Of a DNA stretch of 64,000 nucleotides, positions 35,357-43,581 are shown piece after piece. Where the stretch lies: the NCBI GenBank assembly GCA_002690445.1, contig NZER01000347.1:1-64000 (forward strand), written 5' to 3'. Position 1 is the first letter of the stretch. Every line of letters starts with the position of its first letter. A program made the position numbers and the translations under genes. The notes under the pieces are model-generated. The model worked only from the letters and a program-made list of their open reading frames with translations. It made no database searches and was not told the origin of the DNA. The DNA is from Candidatus Pacearchaeota archaeon. GTDB taxonomy: Archaea > Nanoarchaeota > Nanoarchaeia > Pacearchaeales > GW2011-AR1.

Positions 35357-36589
35357 ATGCTGGGTGATTATTTTATTCTCTCGCTTAAGAATTTAAAGCA
35401 CAGGGGGATTCGGAGCTGGTTGACTTTGCTTGGGATTTTTATTGGGATTGCTGCTGTTGTTTCTTTGATTACTCTTGGGAATGGGCTGCAGGCGGCGGTG
35501 GGGGCGCAGTTTGGGGTGAGCTCGACAGAAATTATCACTGTTCAAGCAGGCGGGTTGAATGCATATGGTCCGCCCGGGAGCGGAGTGGTTAATTCGCTGA
35601 CAATAGAAGATGCTAGGGCAATTGAAAAACTTAGTTTAGTTAATCGGGCAATACGGCGAAATCTTCCTTCAGGAAGGTTAGAGTTTAATGATATAGCTGT
35701 TTTTGGAAATGTTATGAGTATTCCGAGCGGGGATGATAAAAAATTTTCTTATGAAATGATGGAACTAGAAACTGAAGCAGGGCGACTTTTGAAAGATAGT
35801 GATAGAAATCGTGTAATGTTGGGGTATAATTTTTATGCTGATAAGGTAGGGCTGGAAAAAGCTATTAAGATAGGTGATAAGGTTTCTATTCAGGGTGAAA
35901 GTTTAGTGATGCAGGATTATGAGGTTATTGGTCTTTTAAAAAAGAAAGGTAGTTTGATTTTTGATAATATTGTTTATATGAATGAAGAACCTTTAGAAGA
36001 TCTTATGGGTTATGGTGATGATGTTGACCTGATTGCTGTGCATGTAAAGAGCTCAGATTTAGTAGATAAGGCAAAAGAGGATATTGAGAAATTGATGAGG
36101 CGGCGGAGAAATGTGAAAGAAGGGGAGGAAGATTTTGATGTATCAACTCCGCAGGCGATGATGGCTACTGTTAATACTGTCTTGGGGGGGGTTCAGGCGT
36201 TTATTGTAATCATTGCTTCCATTTCAATAATTGTCGGAGCTATTGGAATTGTTAATACAATGACAACTTCGGTTTTAGAAAGACGGCAGGAGATTGGTAT
36301 TATGAAGGCAATTGGGGCGAGGAATAGTAATGTGTTTATGCAGTTTTTAGTTGAGTCTGGGCTAATGGGGTTAATTGGGGGGATTGCAGGAGTATTAGTC
36401 GGCATGCTAATTGGTTATGCTGGAACTGCAGGAATTAGTAGTTTTATTGGATCTGAAATTCCGCTATCTATGAATTGGTCATTAATAATTTTTTCACTTG
36501 CAGGGAGTTTTGGGGTGGGGGCGGCAGCTGGAATTGTGCCAGCTATGCAGGCAGCTAAACAAAATCCGGTGGATGCGTTGCGGGGGTGA
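35357..36589 (+). CDS. ABC transporter permease, MacB type
   Basis: A 410-residue permease starting the base after the ATPase stop codon. It has an N-terminal helix (LLGIFIGIAAVVSLITLGNG), a large extracellular MacB-type domain (about residues 45-270), and three C-terminal helices with TSVLERRQEIGIMKAIGARN, the conserved coupling segment. PAMQAAKQNPVDALRG is the usual C-terminal end. It pairs with the second permease to form a heterodimeric exporter that works by mechanotransmission across the membrane. Confidence 0.9.
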   Translation: MLGDYFILSLKNLKHRGIRSWLTLLGIFIGIAAVVSLITLGNGLQAAVGAQFGVSSTEIITVQAGGLNAYGPPGSGVVNSLTIEDARAIEKLSLVNRAIRRNLPSGRLEFNDIAVFGNVMSIPSGDDKKFSYEMMELETEAGRLLKDSDRNRVMLGYNFYADKVGLEKAIKIGDKVSIQGESLVMQDYEVIGLLKKKGSLIFDNIVYMNEEPLEDLMGYGDDVDLIAVHVKSSDLVDKAKEDIEKLMRRRRNVKEGEEDFDVSTPQAMMATVNTVLGGVQAFIVIIASISIIVGAIGIVNTMTTSVLERRQEIGIMKAIGARNSNVFMQFLVESGLMGLIGGIAGVLVGMLIGYAGTAGISSFIGSEIPLSMNWSLIIFSLAGSFGVGAAAGIVPAMQAAKQNPVDALRG

Positions 36590-36596
36590 GATAAAA

Positions 36597-36653
36597 ATGG
36601 TAAAGTACAATCAGAGATTGTCCATGGACAATCTTTGTAAACAAAAATGGTAA
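36597..36653 (+). CDS. Mini-ORF (18 residues) overlapping the next start codon
   Basis: MVKYNQRLSMDNLCKQKW, ending in TGG TAA. The ATGG of the downstream permease start is shared with its last codons (start at 36647). Its DNA contains a perfect 18-base palindrome, GATTGTCCATGGACAATC (36616-36633). A related mini-ORF with the same beginning (KYNQ) and the same last five residues lies at 38867. It may couple or regulate translation of the next gene, or be a trace of a small insertion. Confidence 0.5.
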   Translation: MVKYNQRLSMDNLCKQKW

Positions 36654-37861
36654 TAAGCGCAGAAAGCATAAAATATTCGTTAAGGAATTTGAAACATAGA
36701 AAGGCGAGAAGCTTTTTGACAATTCTTTCTATTTTTATTGGGATTACAACTATTTTTATTTTTGCGAGTTTTGGATGGGGGCTCTATGATTATATGCAGG
36801 ACTTGAGTTCTAGTTCTTCTGCTGATAAAATTATTATTCAGGCGAAGGGCGGGGCGGGGATGCCAGGACTTGATACAACTTTTAAGCTTACTGATGATGA
36901 CTTCAGGGTTATTGAAAAAACTTCTGGAGTAGAAGAAGCTACAGGTCTGAGATTCAAGGTTGCAGAGGTGGTTCAAAGGGATGTGAAAAAATATACTTTT
37001 TTGATTTCGTTTGACCCGGAAAAACCTCTAATGATGGAGTTTTCTAATATTGAGATTGGGGTGGGGCGGGATTTGAAAAAGGGGGAAAAAGGAAAAATTA
37101 TTGCAGGATATAATTACCAGGTTCCGGATGTTATTTTTCCGCAAGCTTATGAAATTAATGATAATATTGAGATTAATGGGAATAAGATGAAGATTATTGG
37201 TTTTTACGAGGCTGTTGGGAGTCCGCCTGATGATGCGCAGTTATATGTGACAAATGATTACATGGAAGAGCTTTATCCGGAAGAAGAGCTTTCTTATGGC
37301 TGGATTATTGCCCGAGTTGATGCAGATAATATTGATGGGGTAGTTGAAAATGTGGAGAAAAATCTGAGAAATGAAAGGGATTTGGATGAAGGTAAAGAAG
37401 ACTTTTTTGTTCAGTCGTTTAAGGATATGATGGATGCATATAGCAGTGCATTGAATATTGTTATTGGGTTTGTTGTTTTAATTGGATTGATTTCGGTTTT
37501 GGTTTCTGCTGTTAATACTGCGAATACAATGATTACATCTGTTTTGGAAAGGGTGAAAGAGATTGGTGTGATTAAGTCAATTGGGGCGAGGAATTCTGAA
37601 GTGTTTAAGATTTTCTTGTTTGAGTCTGCGTTTCTTGGTTTTATTGCGGGGGTGGTGGGGGTGGGGCTTGGGTGGTTGATTAGTTATACTGGCGGGAAAA
37701 TGCTGGCGGGGTTGGGGTGGGGTTTTTTAGCTCCGCATTTTTCAATCTGGCTTTTTATTGGGTTGATTTTATTTGCCACAGGGACTGGAGCGATTTCAGG
37801 GGTTATTCCTGCGATTAGAGCTTCAAAAATTAATCCTGTTGATGCTTTGCATTATGAATAA
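36647..37861 (+). CDS. ABC transporter permease, MacB type, second subunit
   Basis: A 404-residue paralogue of the upstream permease. SIFIGITTIFIFASFGWGL is the first helix, followed by the extracellular domain and the C-terminal helices with TSVLERVKEIGVIKSIGARN. It ends PAIRASKINPVDALHYE. Its start codon lies within the stop region of the mini-ORF at 36597. Together with 34577 and 35357 it makes a complete exporter. The gene after it, on the opposite strand, codes a secreted anchored protein that might be a partner. Confidence 0.9.
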   Translation: MVISAESIKYSLRNLKHRKARSFLTILSIFIGITTIFIFASFGWGLYDYMQDLSSSSSADKIIIQAKGGAGMPGLDTTFKLTDDDFRVIEKTSGVEEATGLRFKVAEVVQRDVKKYTFLISFDPEKPLMMEFSNIEIGVGRDLKKGEKGKIIAGYNYQVPDVIFPQAYEINDNIEINGNKMKIIGFYEAVGSPPDDAQLYVTNDYMEELYPEEELSYGWIIARVDADNIDGVVENVEKNLRNERDLDEGKEDFFVQSFKDMMDAYSSALNIVIGFVVLIGLISVLVSAVNTANTMITSVLERVKEIGVIKSIGARNSEVFKIFLFESAFLGFIAGVVGVGLGWLISYTGGKMLAGLGWGFLAPHFSIWLFIGLILFATGTGAISGVIPAIRASKINPVDALHYE

Positions 37862-37897
37862 AATTAGGGATAAAAAAACCTTAAAGATAATAAACCT

Positions 37898-38770
37898 TTA
37901 ACGGTGGTGAGTTCGTTGGCGCATTTGCTTTTTTCTTTTTCGTCTTTTATACCACCAATAAATAATTGTTCCAATGACTATTAATAAAAAGAAATAAAAC
38001 CAGCCAGAAGTGCCGGCATTGCTATCAATTCTATCTACAAAATATTTAGAATCAAATGTGACTGTTTTTTCCAAGCTTCTCCGGACATTGATTGAATCTG
38101 TATAAAGGAGGTTAAGTTTTATTTCGCCGTTTGATGGGACTGCTTCGAAGTCTGCTGTTGTATAGTCGTTAGAATCCAGGTCTCCAACAATATTTCTATA
38201 GGAACCTTTTACATTGACATTTGGTTGGTCGAGAATTTCGAGAGTTAGTGCTTCTATGTCTGACTCTCCGATATTTAATATTTCTAATGTGAGTGTGTTT
38301 GTTGCGGGGTCGTAATTTTTAATTGTAATTTCAAAATCTGCTTTAACATCTTCTATTGTTAAATTAAACTGCTTTGACCTTGTTGCTCTTCCTGCGCTTA
38401 CTTCCTGGCTTTCGTAAAAAAACTCTACTTCAATTGGGTTTTCTCCGTCTAAGGCATTTTCGTCAATCCTCACTCGGTAGGGTGCTAGTAAGGAGGAACT
38501 GTATGTTCGCGAAAATATGCCTGCATTTATACTTATTTCAGGATTTGTTTCTGGGTCAAAAATTAGCGGGTAACTTTCAATTAGTTTGAATGTGACCTGG
38601 CCGCAAGCTATATTTTCTAATCCATCTAACTGAAATACAACTTTTACATAATCTCCAGGAACTGCAGGGTAGGGATCTTGATTAATTAGGGAGGCATCTA
38701 AATTACAAGTCTCAGCACTTGCAAAATTTATTAGGAATAGGCCTACTAATATTAAACACATCTTTTTCAT
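37898..38770 (-). CDS. Secreted, membrane-anchored beta-domain protein (COG1361-like)
   Basis: A 290-residue protein. The N-terminal signal peptide (MKKMCLILVGLFLINFASA) is followed by two beta-sandwich-like domains resembling the S-layer/CARDB-type COG1361 proteins; LEILNIGESDIEALTLEIL is the typical repeat. Near the C-terminus GWFYFFLLIVIGTIIYWW is a membrane helix, then a very basic cytoplasmic tail of about 20 residues. Cys22 and Cys57 could form a disulfide. In archaea such proteins are often beside MacB-type exporters. The gene is convergent with the second permease. Confidence 0.75.
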   Translation of the reverse strand: MKKMCLILVGLFLINFASAETCNLDASLINQDPYPAVPGDYVKVVFQLDGLENIACGQVTFKLIESYPLIFDPETNPEISINAGIFSRTYSSSLLAPYRVRIDENALDGENPIEVEFFYESQEVSAGRATRSKQFNLTIEDVKADFEITIKNYDPATNTLTLEILNIGESDIEALTLEILDQPNVNVKGSYRNIVGDLDSNDYTTADFEAVPSNGEIKLNLLYTDSINVRRSLEKTVTFDSKYFVDRIDSNAGTSGWFYFFLLIVIGTIIYWWYKRRKRKKQMRQRTHHR

Positions 38771-38866
38771 GGGTTTATTTGGGGAGCGTTGTTTTTAAAT
38801 TTTTGGGATGAGGTTGTTACATAAAACTTTAAAAAGTGATTTTGGCTCATCTTCATCTTATTAAAA

Positions 38867-38965
38867 ATGACAAAGTACAATCAAAGTCAATCTAAGATTG
38901 TCGTTCGTCCATCAGGGGTGAACGAGGGATTGTTCATGGTCAATTTTTGTAAACAAAAATGGTAA
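38867..38965 (+). CDS. Mini-ORF (32 residues) overlapping the next start codon
   Basis: The frame starts MTKYNQSQSK and ends FMVNFCKQKW, stop TAA at 38963-38965. The start codon of the zinc-ribbon gene (38959) lies inside its last codons, exactly as at 36597. Shared DNA includes AAAGTACAATCA near the start and TTTGTAAACAAAAATGGTAA at the end; the middle is longer and carries a looser inverted repeat. A TATA box (ACTTTAAAAAG, about 38827-38837) precedes it by some 30 bases, so this ATG is the first on the transcript. Confidence 0.5.
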   Translation: MTKYNQSQSKIVVRPSGVNEGLFMVNFCKQKW

Positions 38966-39381
38966 AGAGGTGTATTTATTGTTCAGGGGAAATTTCTGAT
39001 GTTGACTCAATTGATGTCTGTCGTAGATGCGGGATTGGGGTTTGGGGTGAGAAAATGTTTAATGCGATTGTTGCTGGGATGAATACAGAAAAAGAAAAAG
39101 GGAATCTGGAGCTGGGGCGGGTTGGTGAGGAAGAACTTGAAGTGTTAAGAAAACAAGAATTAACTCCGGAAACTTTTGTGGAAAAGGAATTGATTTCGGC
39201 GCACCATGAAACTAAGAGTGTTGATGAGCTTGATATTTCTCCGAAGCCAATTGCATTTATTGAAGAAGTTGAAATTCGCGAACAGAACCGGAATGTTGAG
39301 AATTCTGTTGTTGAGAGCGAACCAGAAGGATTTCCAGAATCTGAAATTGGGCCGGATTTCAGCACACCTGCATTTAATTAA
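38959..39381 (+). CDS. Zinc-ribbon protein, archaeal conserved hypothetical
   Basis: A 140-residue protein. The N-terminal 25 residues hold a zinc ribbon with CIYC and CRRC pairs and the conserved GIGVWGEKMFNAIV that follows in archaeal relatives. The remainder is acidic and probably unstructured. Ribbon proteins of this sort occur next to translation and transcription genes in archaea; function unknown. It precedes the ribosomal operon and is preceded by a mini-ORF that shares its start codon. Confidence 0.65.
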   Translation: MVKRCIYCSGEISDVDSIDVCRRCGIGVWGEKMFNAIVAGMNTEKEKGNLELGRVGEEELEVLRKQELTPETFVEKELISAHHETKSVDELDISPKPIAFIEEVEIREQNRNVENSVVESEPEGFPESEIGPDFSTPAFN

Positions 39382-39441
39382 AAAGGTTTTTAAATAGACT
39401 TTTTCTTGATTGTTTGAGCCATATTCTGGTAAGTTTACACA

Positions 39442-39690
39442 ATGAAAGGCAAAAAAATTAGACGGAAGGGAAAGTTGAGACTTAGTTCTTACTTTAAAAA
39501 AATTGAAGATGGGAAAAAGGTTTCTGTTGTAAGAGAGCTTGGGATAAAGGCTGGTTTTCCTAAGCGAATTATTGGAAAAAGCGGCAAGGTTGTTGGGGTG
39601 CGAGGGAAATGTAAATTAGTTGAACTTAAGGACGGGAATAAAACAAAAACCTTTATAATTCATCCTGTTCATTTAAAACTATTGAAATAA
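39442..39690 (+). CDS. rpl21e: Ribosomal protein eL21
   Basis: An 82-residue basic protein of the large subunit. GKKIRRKGKLRLSSYF and GKVVGVRGKCKLVEL match the eL21 family, which is somewhat longer (about 95) in most archaea, and the C-terminal HPVHLKLLK is typical. TATA-like TTTTTAAATAGAC lies about 45 bases upstream. It leads the operon of ribosomal and RNA polymerase genes that extends to uS9. Its stop overlaps the start of rpo4 (TAATG). Confidence 0.92.
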   Translation: MKGKKIRRKGKLRLSSYFKKIEDGKKVSVVRELGIKAGFPKRIIGKSGKVVGVRGKCKLVELKDGNKTKTFIIHPVHLKLLK

Positions 39691-39992
39691 TGGCAATTAT
39701 AGAATCTAAACCGCTGACATTGGCAGAAGTTTCTGACTTAGCTGGAGATACAGATAGGGAGAGAGATATTAAGATTTTTATTAAGAAATTTTCTAAGATG
39801 CCTGTGAATAAGGCGATTGCTATGCGGGAGGAGCTGGGAAAGTTGGATTTGCTTAAGTTGAAAGAAGAGCATATTGTGAAAATTGTTGATTTTATGCCGG
39901 AAGATGCTTCGGATTTGAATAAAATTATTGTAGATGTTTCGTTAGATCAGGAAGAGGTAAACAAAATTTTAGATGTTGTCAAAAAATACTGA
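39690..39992 (+). CDS. rpo4: RNA polymerase subunit Rpo4 (RpoF)
   Basis: A 100-residue helical protein of the Rpb4/RpoF family, which with Rpo7 forms the stalk of archaeal RNA polymerase. IIESKPLTLAEVSDL at the start and VVDFMPEDASDLNKIIVD near the end are diagnostic; the C-terminal HRDC-like helices bind Rpo7. Adjacency to eL21 upstream and a DUF655 gene downstream is the standard archaeal gene order. It starts one base into the eL21 stop codon. Confidence 0.93.
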   Translation: MAIIESKPLTLAEVSDLAGDTDRERDIKIFIKKFSKMPVNKAIAMREELGKLDLLKLKEEHIVKIVDFMPEDASDLNKIIVDVSLDQEEVNKILDVVKKY

Positions 39993-39994
39993 AA

Positions 39995-40534
39995 ATGGAA
40001 AAGAAAGAAGAAAAAGCACTTGTACTAGATTACTTGCCTTATGGTTATCCGTTGGAAAACAAAATGATGCCGGTAGCTCAGGTAGTTGGGATTAATAATT
40101 TTACTCTTTTGCAGCTTGTTCCGCGAAGGGGGATGACTTTTGAGGTTGGTGAAGAAGTTTATATTGGAGAGGGCAAACGGGATAAAGTACAGTATATTTT
40201 AGGCAGATGTCCTCGTGAAAAATTAACTGAAACGTCGAAAATTCAGCTTGAGGAATTTATTCAAAAAGAAGTTGAAAAAGATAAGGAGAAATTTATTGTG
40301 TTTTTTAATGAAGCGCAGCCGATAAATACTCGTCTGCACCAGTTTGAATTGCTTCCTGGATTTGGGAAAAAACATACTCACGCTATTTTGGAGGCGCGGG
40401 AAGAAAAACCATTTGCGTCATTTGATGATCTTAAAAAAAGAGTTCCAAATATTCCTGACCCTGTGAAGGCAGTTGAAAAGAGACTTATGGAAGAACTAAC
40501 TGAAATTATGAGGCATAATTTATTTCTGAATTAA
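39995..40534 (+). CDS. DUF655 putative RNA-binding protein
   Basis: A 179-residue protein of the archaeal DUF655 family. VLDYLPYGYP and FTLLQLVPRRG are at the N-terminal beta part; the second half has helix-hairpin-helix-like ELLPGFGKKHTHAILEAREEKPF, which suggests nucleic-acid binding. The family sits between rpo4 and ksgA in many archaea; here uS13 follows instead. A role in translation or rRNA processing is inferred from this conserved neighbourhood. Confidence 0.85.
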   Translation: MEKKEEKALVLDYLPYGYPLENKMMPVAQVVGINNFTLLQLVPRRGMTFEVGEEVYIGEGKRDKVQYILGRCPREKLTETSKIQLEEFIQKEVEKDKEKFIVFFNEAQPINTRLHQFELLPGFGKKHTHAILEAREEKPFASFDDLKKRVPNIPDPVKAVEKRLMEELTEIMRHNLFLN

Positions 40535-40535
40535 A

Positions 40536-41039
40536 ATGGCAGAAGAAAATAAAAAAACAGAAGAAAAAGTAATTGAGAAAGAACCAAAAGTTTCTGAGGA
40601 ACGTTTGATTCGAATTCTTGGGAAAGATATTTCTGGTCGGAAAAAAGTCCTTGCAGGCTTAATAAGTGTGAAGGGAATTTCGTGGAGTTTTGCTAATGCT
40701 GTTTGCAAGAAACTTAAAATTGATAAAAATAAAAAAATTGGTGACTTGAGTGAGGCTGAGAAAACTCAGATTTCTGATTTTGTTAAGAATCCTAATGTGC
40801 CCAGTTTTTTGAAGAATCGTAGAAAGGATTTTGATTCTGGGGAAGACAAACATCTTAATGGGAGTGATTTGGATTTGAGAAAGGATTTTGATATTAAGAG
40901 GTTGCGGAAGATTCGGGCTTATCGGGGGGCGAGGCATGCTGTTGGGCTTCCGACTAGGGGTCAGAGAACTAAATCTAATTTCAGAAAGAACCGGAAGAAA
41001 TCTGGTGCAGTTGGAGTTAGTGGGAAGGGTAAGAGATAA
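40536..41039 (+). CDS. rps13: Ribosomal protein uS13
   Basis: A 167-residue small-subunit protein. After an acidic/basic N-terminal extension of about 20 residues, RLIRILGKDISGRKKVL begins the conserved fold, and RKIRAYRGARHAVGLPTRGQRTKS is the helix-turn region that contacts the 16S head and the tRNA. The C-terminus is very basic. It is the first of the uS13-uS4-uS11-Rpo3 set present in all archaea in this order. Its stop overlaps the uS4 start. Confidence 0.96.
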   Translation: MAEENKKTEEKVIEKEPKVSEERLIRILGKDISGRKKVLAGLISVKGISWSFANAVCKKLKIDKNKKIGDLSEAEKTQISDFVKNPNVPSFLKNRRKDFDSGEDKHLNGSDLDLRKDFDIKRLRKIRAYRGARHAVGLPTRGQRTKSNFRKNRKKSGAVGVSGKGKR

Positions 41040-41587
41040 TGGGGGATATAAAAAGGAAGAAAAAGAAATTTAGCAGACCTAAGCAGTTGTTTGACCGGGA
41101 AAGGATTGATAGTGAAAATAAAATTGTTAAGAGATTTGGATTAAAAAATAAGAAAGAGATTTGGAAAGCTGAGTCTGAGATTTCTAAAGTTAGGCGGCAG
41201 GCGAAGAATTTGATTCCGCGGTCTGATGCAGAGAAGGCACAATTTTTTGACAAGTTGAACAAAATAGGATTTAAGATTAGTGATATTTCTGATGTTCTTG
41301 CTTTGACTGGCGAGGATTTTTTGGAGAGGCGGCTGCAGACTTTTGTTTTTAAGAAAAATCTTGCTCATTCGCCGCAGCAGGCTCGGCAGCTTATTGTTCA
41401 TAAAAAAGTTTTAGTGGATGGAAAGGTTGTTAATATTCCTTCTTTTATTGTGAGCCGAGATCTGGAAAATAAGATTTTATTGAAAGAGCAAAAAGTTAAA
41501 ATGAAAAAACAAGAAACTCCTAAGAAAGAAGATGGGAAGGTGGAAGTTAAGGAATTAAACGAGGAGCAAAAAAATGGCAAAGAATGA
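41039..41587 (+). CDS. rps4: Ribosomal protein uS4
   Basis: A 182-residue small-subunit protein that binds 16S rRNA early in assembly. DFLERRLQTFVFKKNLAHSPQQARQLIVHKKVLVDGKVVNIPSFIV is the S4 RNA-binding fold (about residues 95-140). The C-terminal 40 residues are Lys/Glu-rich. The start overlaps the uS13 stop; the end overlaps uS11 by 14 bases in another frame. Confidence 0.96.
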   Translation: MGDIKRKKKKFSRPKQLFDRERIDSENKIVKRFGLKNKKEIWKAESEISKVRRQAKNLIPRSDAEKAQFFDKLNKIGFKISDISDVLALTGEDFLERRLQTFVFKKNLAHSPQQARQLIVHKKVLVDGKVVNIPSFIVSRDLENKILLKEQKVKMKKQETPKKEDGKVEVKELNEEQKNGKE

Positions 41588-41960
41588 AGATAATATGGGA
41601 ATTTTGAGTATTCATTCTAGTTTTAATAATACTATTGCGACTTTGACAGATTTGTCTGGGACAACTATTGGGAAGGTTTCTGGGGGGCAGGTTACTAAGC
41701 ACGACAGGTTAAAGGCGAATCCGACTATTGCGATGTTTATTGCGAAGAGAATTGGGGATGTTGCTAGGGATTATAAAATAGGTTCGTTGTATATAAGAAT
41801 AAGGGGCAAGACTGGGGCGACTGGGACAGGACCTGGCGCTTATGCTATTGTGAGGACGCTGACTAAGGAAGGTTTTAAGATATTAAGTATGTCTGAAGTT
41901 ACAAAAATTGCGCGTGGGGGACCAAAGAAGAAAGGGGGGCGGAGGGGGCGGAGAGTATAA
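41574..41960 (+). CDS. rps11: Ribosomal protein uS11
   Basis: A 128-residue protein of the small-subunit platform. HSSFNNTIATLTDLSG at the start, RIRGKTGATGTGPGAYA in the middle, and the basic PKKKGGRRGRRV end are all canonical. It lies between uS4 and Rpo3 as in other archaea. Confidence 0.97.
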   Translation: MAKNEDNMGILSIHSSFNNTIATLTDLSGTTIGKVSGGQVTKHDRLKANPTIAMFIAKRIGDVARDYKIGSLYIRIRGKTGATGTGPGAYAIVRTLTKEGFKILSMSEVTKIARGGPKKKGGRRGRRV

Positions 41961-41998
41961 TTAAATAGGTTTAAAAATCAAATTTGAGAGATAATAAA

Positions 41999-42706
41999 AT
42001 GATAAAACAATTAGAAAAAACAGATAACAAGATTGTGTTTGAAACAGACATTGATATTAGTCTGGCGAATGCAATAAGAAGGAGTGTTGGTGAGATTCCG
42101 ATTCTTGCTATTGATGAGGTGGATATTTATAAAAATGACTCTGCTTTGTATGATGAGCTTTTGGCTCACAGGCTAGGGTTGGTTCCTTTGGAAAATCAGA
42201 AATTAAAAGAAGGGCAGACTGCACAATTTAAATTAAAAACAAAAGGAGATAAGGGGAGGGTGGTTGTTCTTTCTGGAGTATTAGGCAAGGGGGTTGTTTA
42301 TCCTGAGATGCCGCTTGTTTTACTTGATGATGGGCAAGAGTTAGAATTGGTGGCGAGAGCAAGGCAGGGCAAGGGCAAGGAACATGCAAAATATACTCCT
42401 GGGTTAGTTTTTTACAGGCAGTTGCCGAAGATTACAATTTCTGCTGATGGAGAAAAACATCAAGAGCTTGCTGAATTTTATCCAAATATTTTTGAATTTA
42501 ATGGGAAACTTAAAGTGAAGAATGGGTGGAATTGCGATTTAGATAATGAAGATGTTAAAAATTTTAAGGGCGTTGAGATTAAGCTGACTGATGATTTGGT
42601 TTTTGTAATTGAATCTTGGGGGCAGATTGACACTAAGGAAATTTTTATTGAATCTTGTAAAGCACTTAAGGCAAATTTGAATGACTTGCCTAAGACGCTC
42701 AAATGA
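41999..42706 (+). CDS. rpo3: RNA polymerase subunit Rpo3 (RpoD), without iron-sulfur cysteines
   Basis: A 235-residue alpha-like subunit that dimerises with Rpo11. NAIRRSVGEIPILAIDEVDIYKNDSALYDELLAHRLGLVPL is the alpha motif region. The insertion where many archaeal Rpo3 proteins bind a 4Fe-4S cluster is present (about residues 150-190, QLPKITISADG to NGWNCDLDNED) but has only one cysteine, so no cluster is expected. The ATG at 41999 follows a TATA-like TTTAAAAATC by 22 bases, which may give the gene its own promoter. A tRNA-Leu gene starts right after the stop codon. Confidence 0.94.
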   Translation: MIKQLEKTDNKIVFETDIDISLANAIRRSVGEIPILAIDEVDIYKNDSALYDELLAHRLGLVPLENQKLKEGQTAQFKLKTKGDKGRVVVLSGVLGKGVVYPEMPLVLLDDGQELELVARARQGKGKEHAKYTPGLVFYRQLPKITISADGEKHQELAEFYPNIFEFNGKLKVKNGWNCDLDNEDVKNFKGVEIKLTDDLVFVIESWGQIDTKEIFIESCKALKANLNDLPKTLK

Positions 42707-42790
42707 GAGGGAATGCCGGAGCGGTCAAACGGGCGACGTTAAGGCCGTCGTGGCTTAGTGCCTACGGGGGTTCGAATCCTCCTTCCCTCA
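42707..42790 (+). tRNA. tRNA-Leu, apparent anticodon AAG
   Basis: A class II tRNA starting the base after the rpo3 stop codon. Acceptor GAGGGAA/TTCCCTC; anticodon stem CGACG/CGTCG encloses TTAAGGC, which reads as AAG at positions 34-36; variable arm and T arm equal those of the tRNA-Leu at 33001. A one-base shifted reading would give TAA but breaks the stem. No intron. It is embedded in the ribosomal operon, ten bases before eL18. Confidence 0.88.
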
Positions 42791-42800
42791 TATTTATAAA

Positions 42801-43163
42801 ATGGAAAGAAAAATAAGCAAAACAAGGATTGAAAAAAGAATGCGGCAGAAGACGGACACAAAGTTAGTAGATACTATAATTAAACTTAAGAAAAAAAATC
42901 CTGAAGTTGCAAAGGCGCTTGCAATGCCAAAGAAAAAACAAGCAGAAGTTAATCTAGATAAAATTAGCGGGGTGAGCGGGGATGTGCTGGTTGTTGGGAA
43001 AATTTTGAGTTCTGGTGATTTAAGCAAGGCAAAGAAAATTGTTGCGTGGAGTGCAAGTGAAAAAGCTAAAGAAAAAATTAAGGAAGTGAGGGGAGAATTT
43101 GTTTTGATTGCTGATGAAGTTAAAAAAAATCCTGAATTAAATGGTTTGGAGATTGTGAAGTGA
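42801..43163 (+). CDS. rpl18e: Ribosomal protein eL18
   Basis: A 120-residue protein of the large subunit. KTDTKLVDTIIKLKKK, the VLVVGKILSSGDLSKAKKIVAWSASEKAKEKI segment and a C-terminal alpha/beta end are those of archaeal eL18. The gene lies between Rpo3 and uL13, the normal order, except for the inserted tRNA-Leu. Its stop codon overlaps the uL13 start. Confidence 0.94.
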   Translation: MERKISKTRIEKRMRQKTDTKLVDTIIKLKKKNPEVAKALAMPKKKQAEVNLDKISGVSGDVLVVGKILSSGDLSKAKKIVAWSASEKAKEKIKEVRGEFVLIADEVKKNPELNGLEIVK

Positions 43164-43579
43164 TGGCAAGGGTAATTTTCGACGGGGCGGGGGCGGTCTT
43201 GGGGCGGCTGGGAACTATTGTTGCAAAAGAACTTTTGAAAGGCAATGAAGTTATAGTTATTAATTCGGAAAGTGTTATTGTATCTGGGAAAAAAGATTTA
43301 ATTGTGGATAATATAAAAAGAAAGCAGAGAATGGGGCGGGGCGGTTCGATGAAGGGGCCAAAATATCCTAAATCTGTGGATAGATTATTAAAGCGGATGA
43401 TTCGCGGGATGCTGCCATGGGATCGGGCGAAAGGGCGGGAGGCTTACAAAAGATTGAAGTGTTTTGTTAGTGATGGTGGTTTGAAAGAAGATGAATTAAA
43501 AACAATTAAAAAATTAAATTGGAAAAAGCCATATAGATACTCGACAATGAGGGAAATTGTTGGTGCGTTAAAATCATAA
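43163..43579 (+). CDS. rpl13: Ribosomal protein uL13
   Basis: A 138-residue protein with MARVIFDGAGAVLGRLGTIVAKELLKGNEV as its start, and RMIRGMLPWDRAKGREAYKRLKCF as the conserved core. The ATG at 43163 overlaps the eL18 stop (TGATG); a GTG just before it is the alternative. It is followed two bases later by uS9. Confidence 0.95.
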   Translation: MARVIFDGAGAVLGRLGTIVAKELLKGNEVIVINSESVIVSGKKDLIVDNIKRKQRMGRGGSMKGPKYPKSVDRLLKRMIRGMLPWDRAKGREAYKRLKCFVSDGGLKEDELKTIKKLNWKKPYRYSTMREIVGALKS

Positions 43580-43581
43580 AG

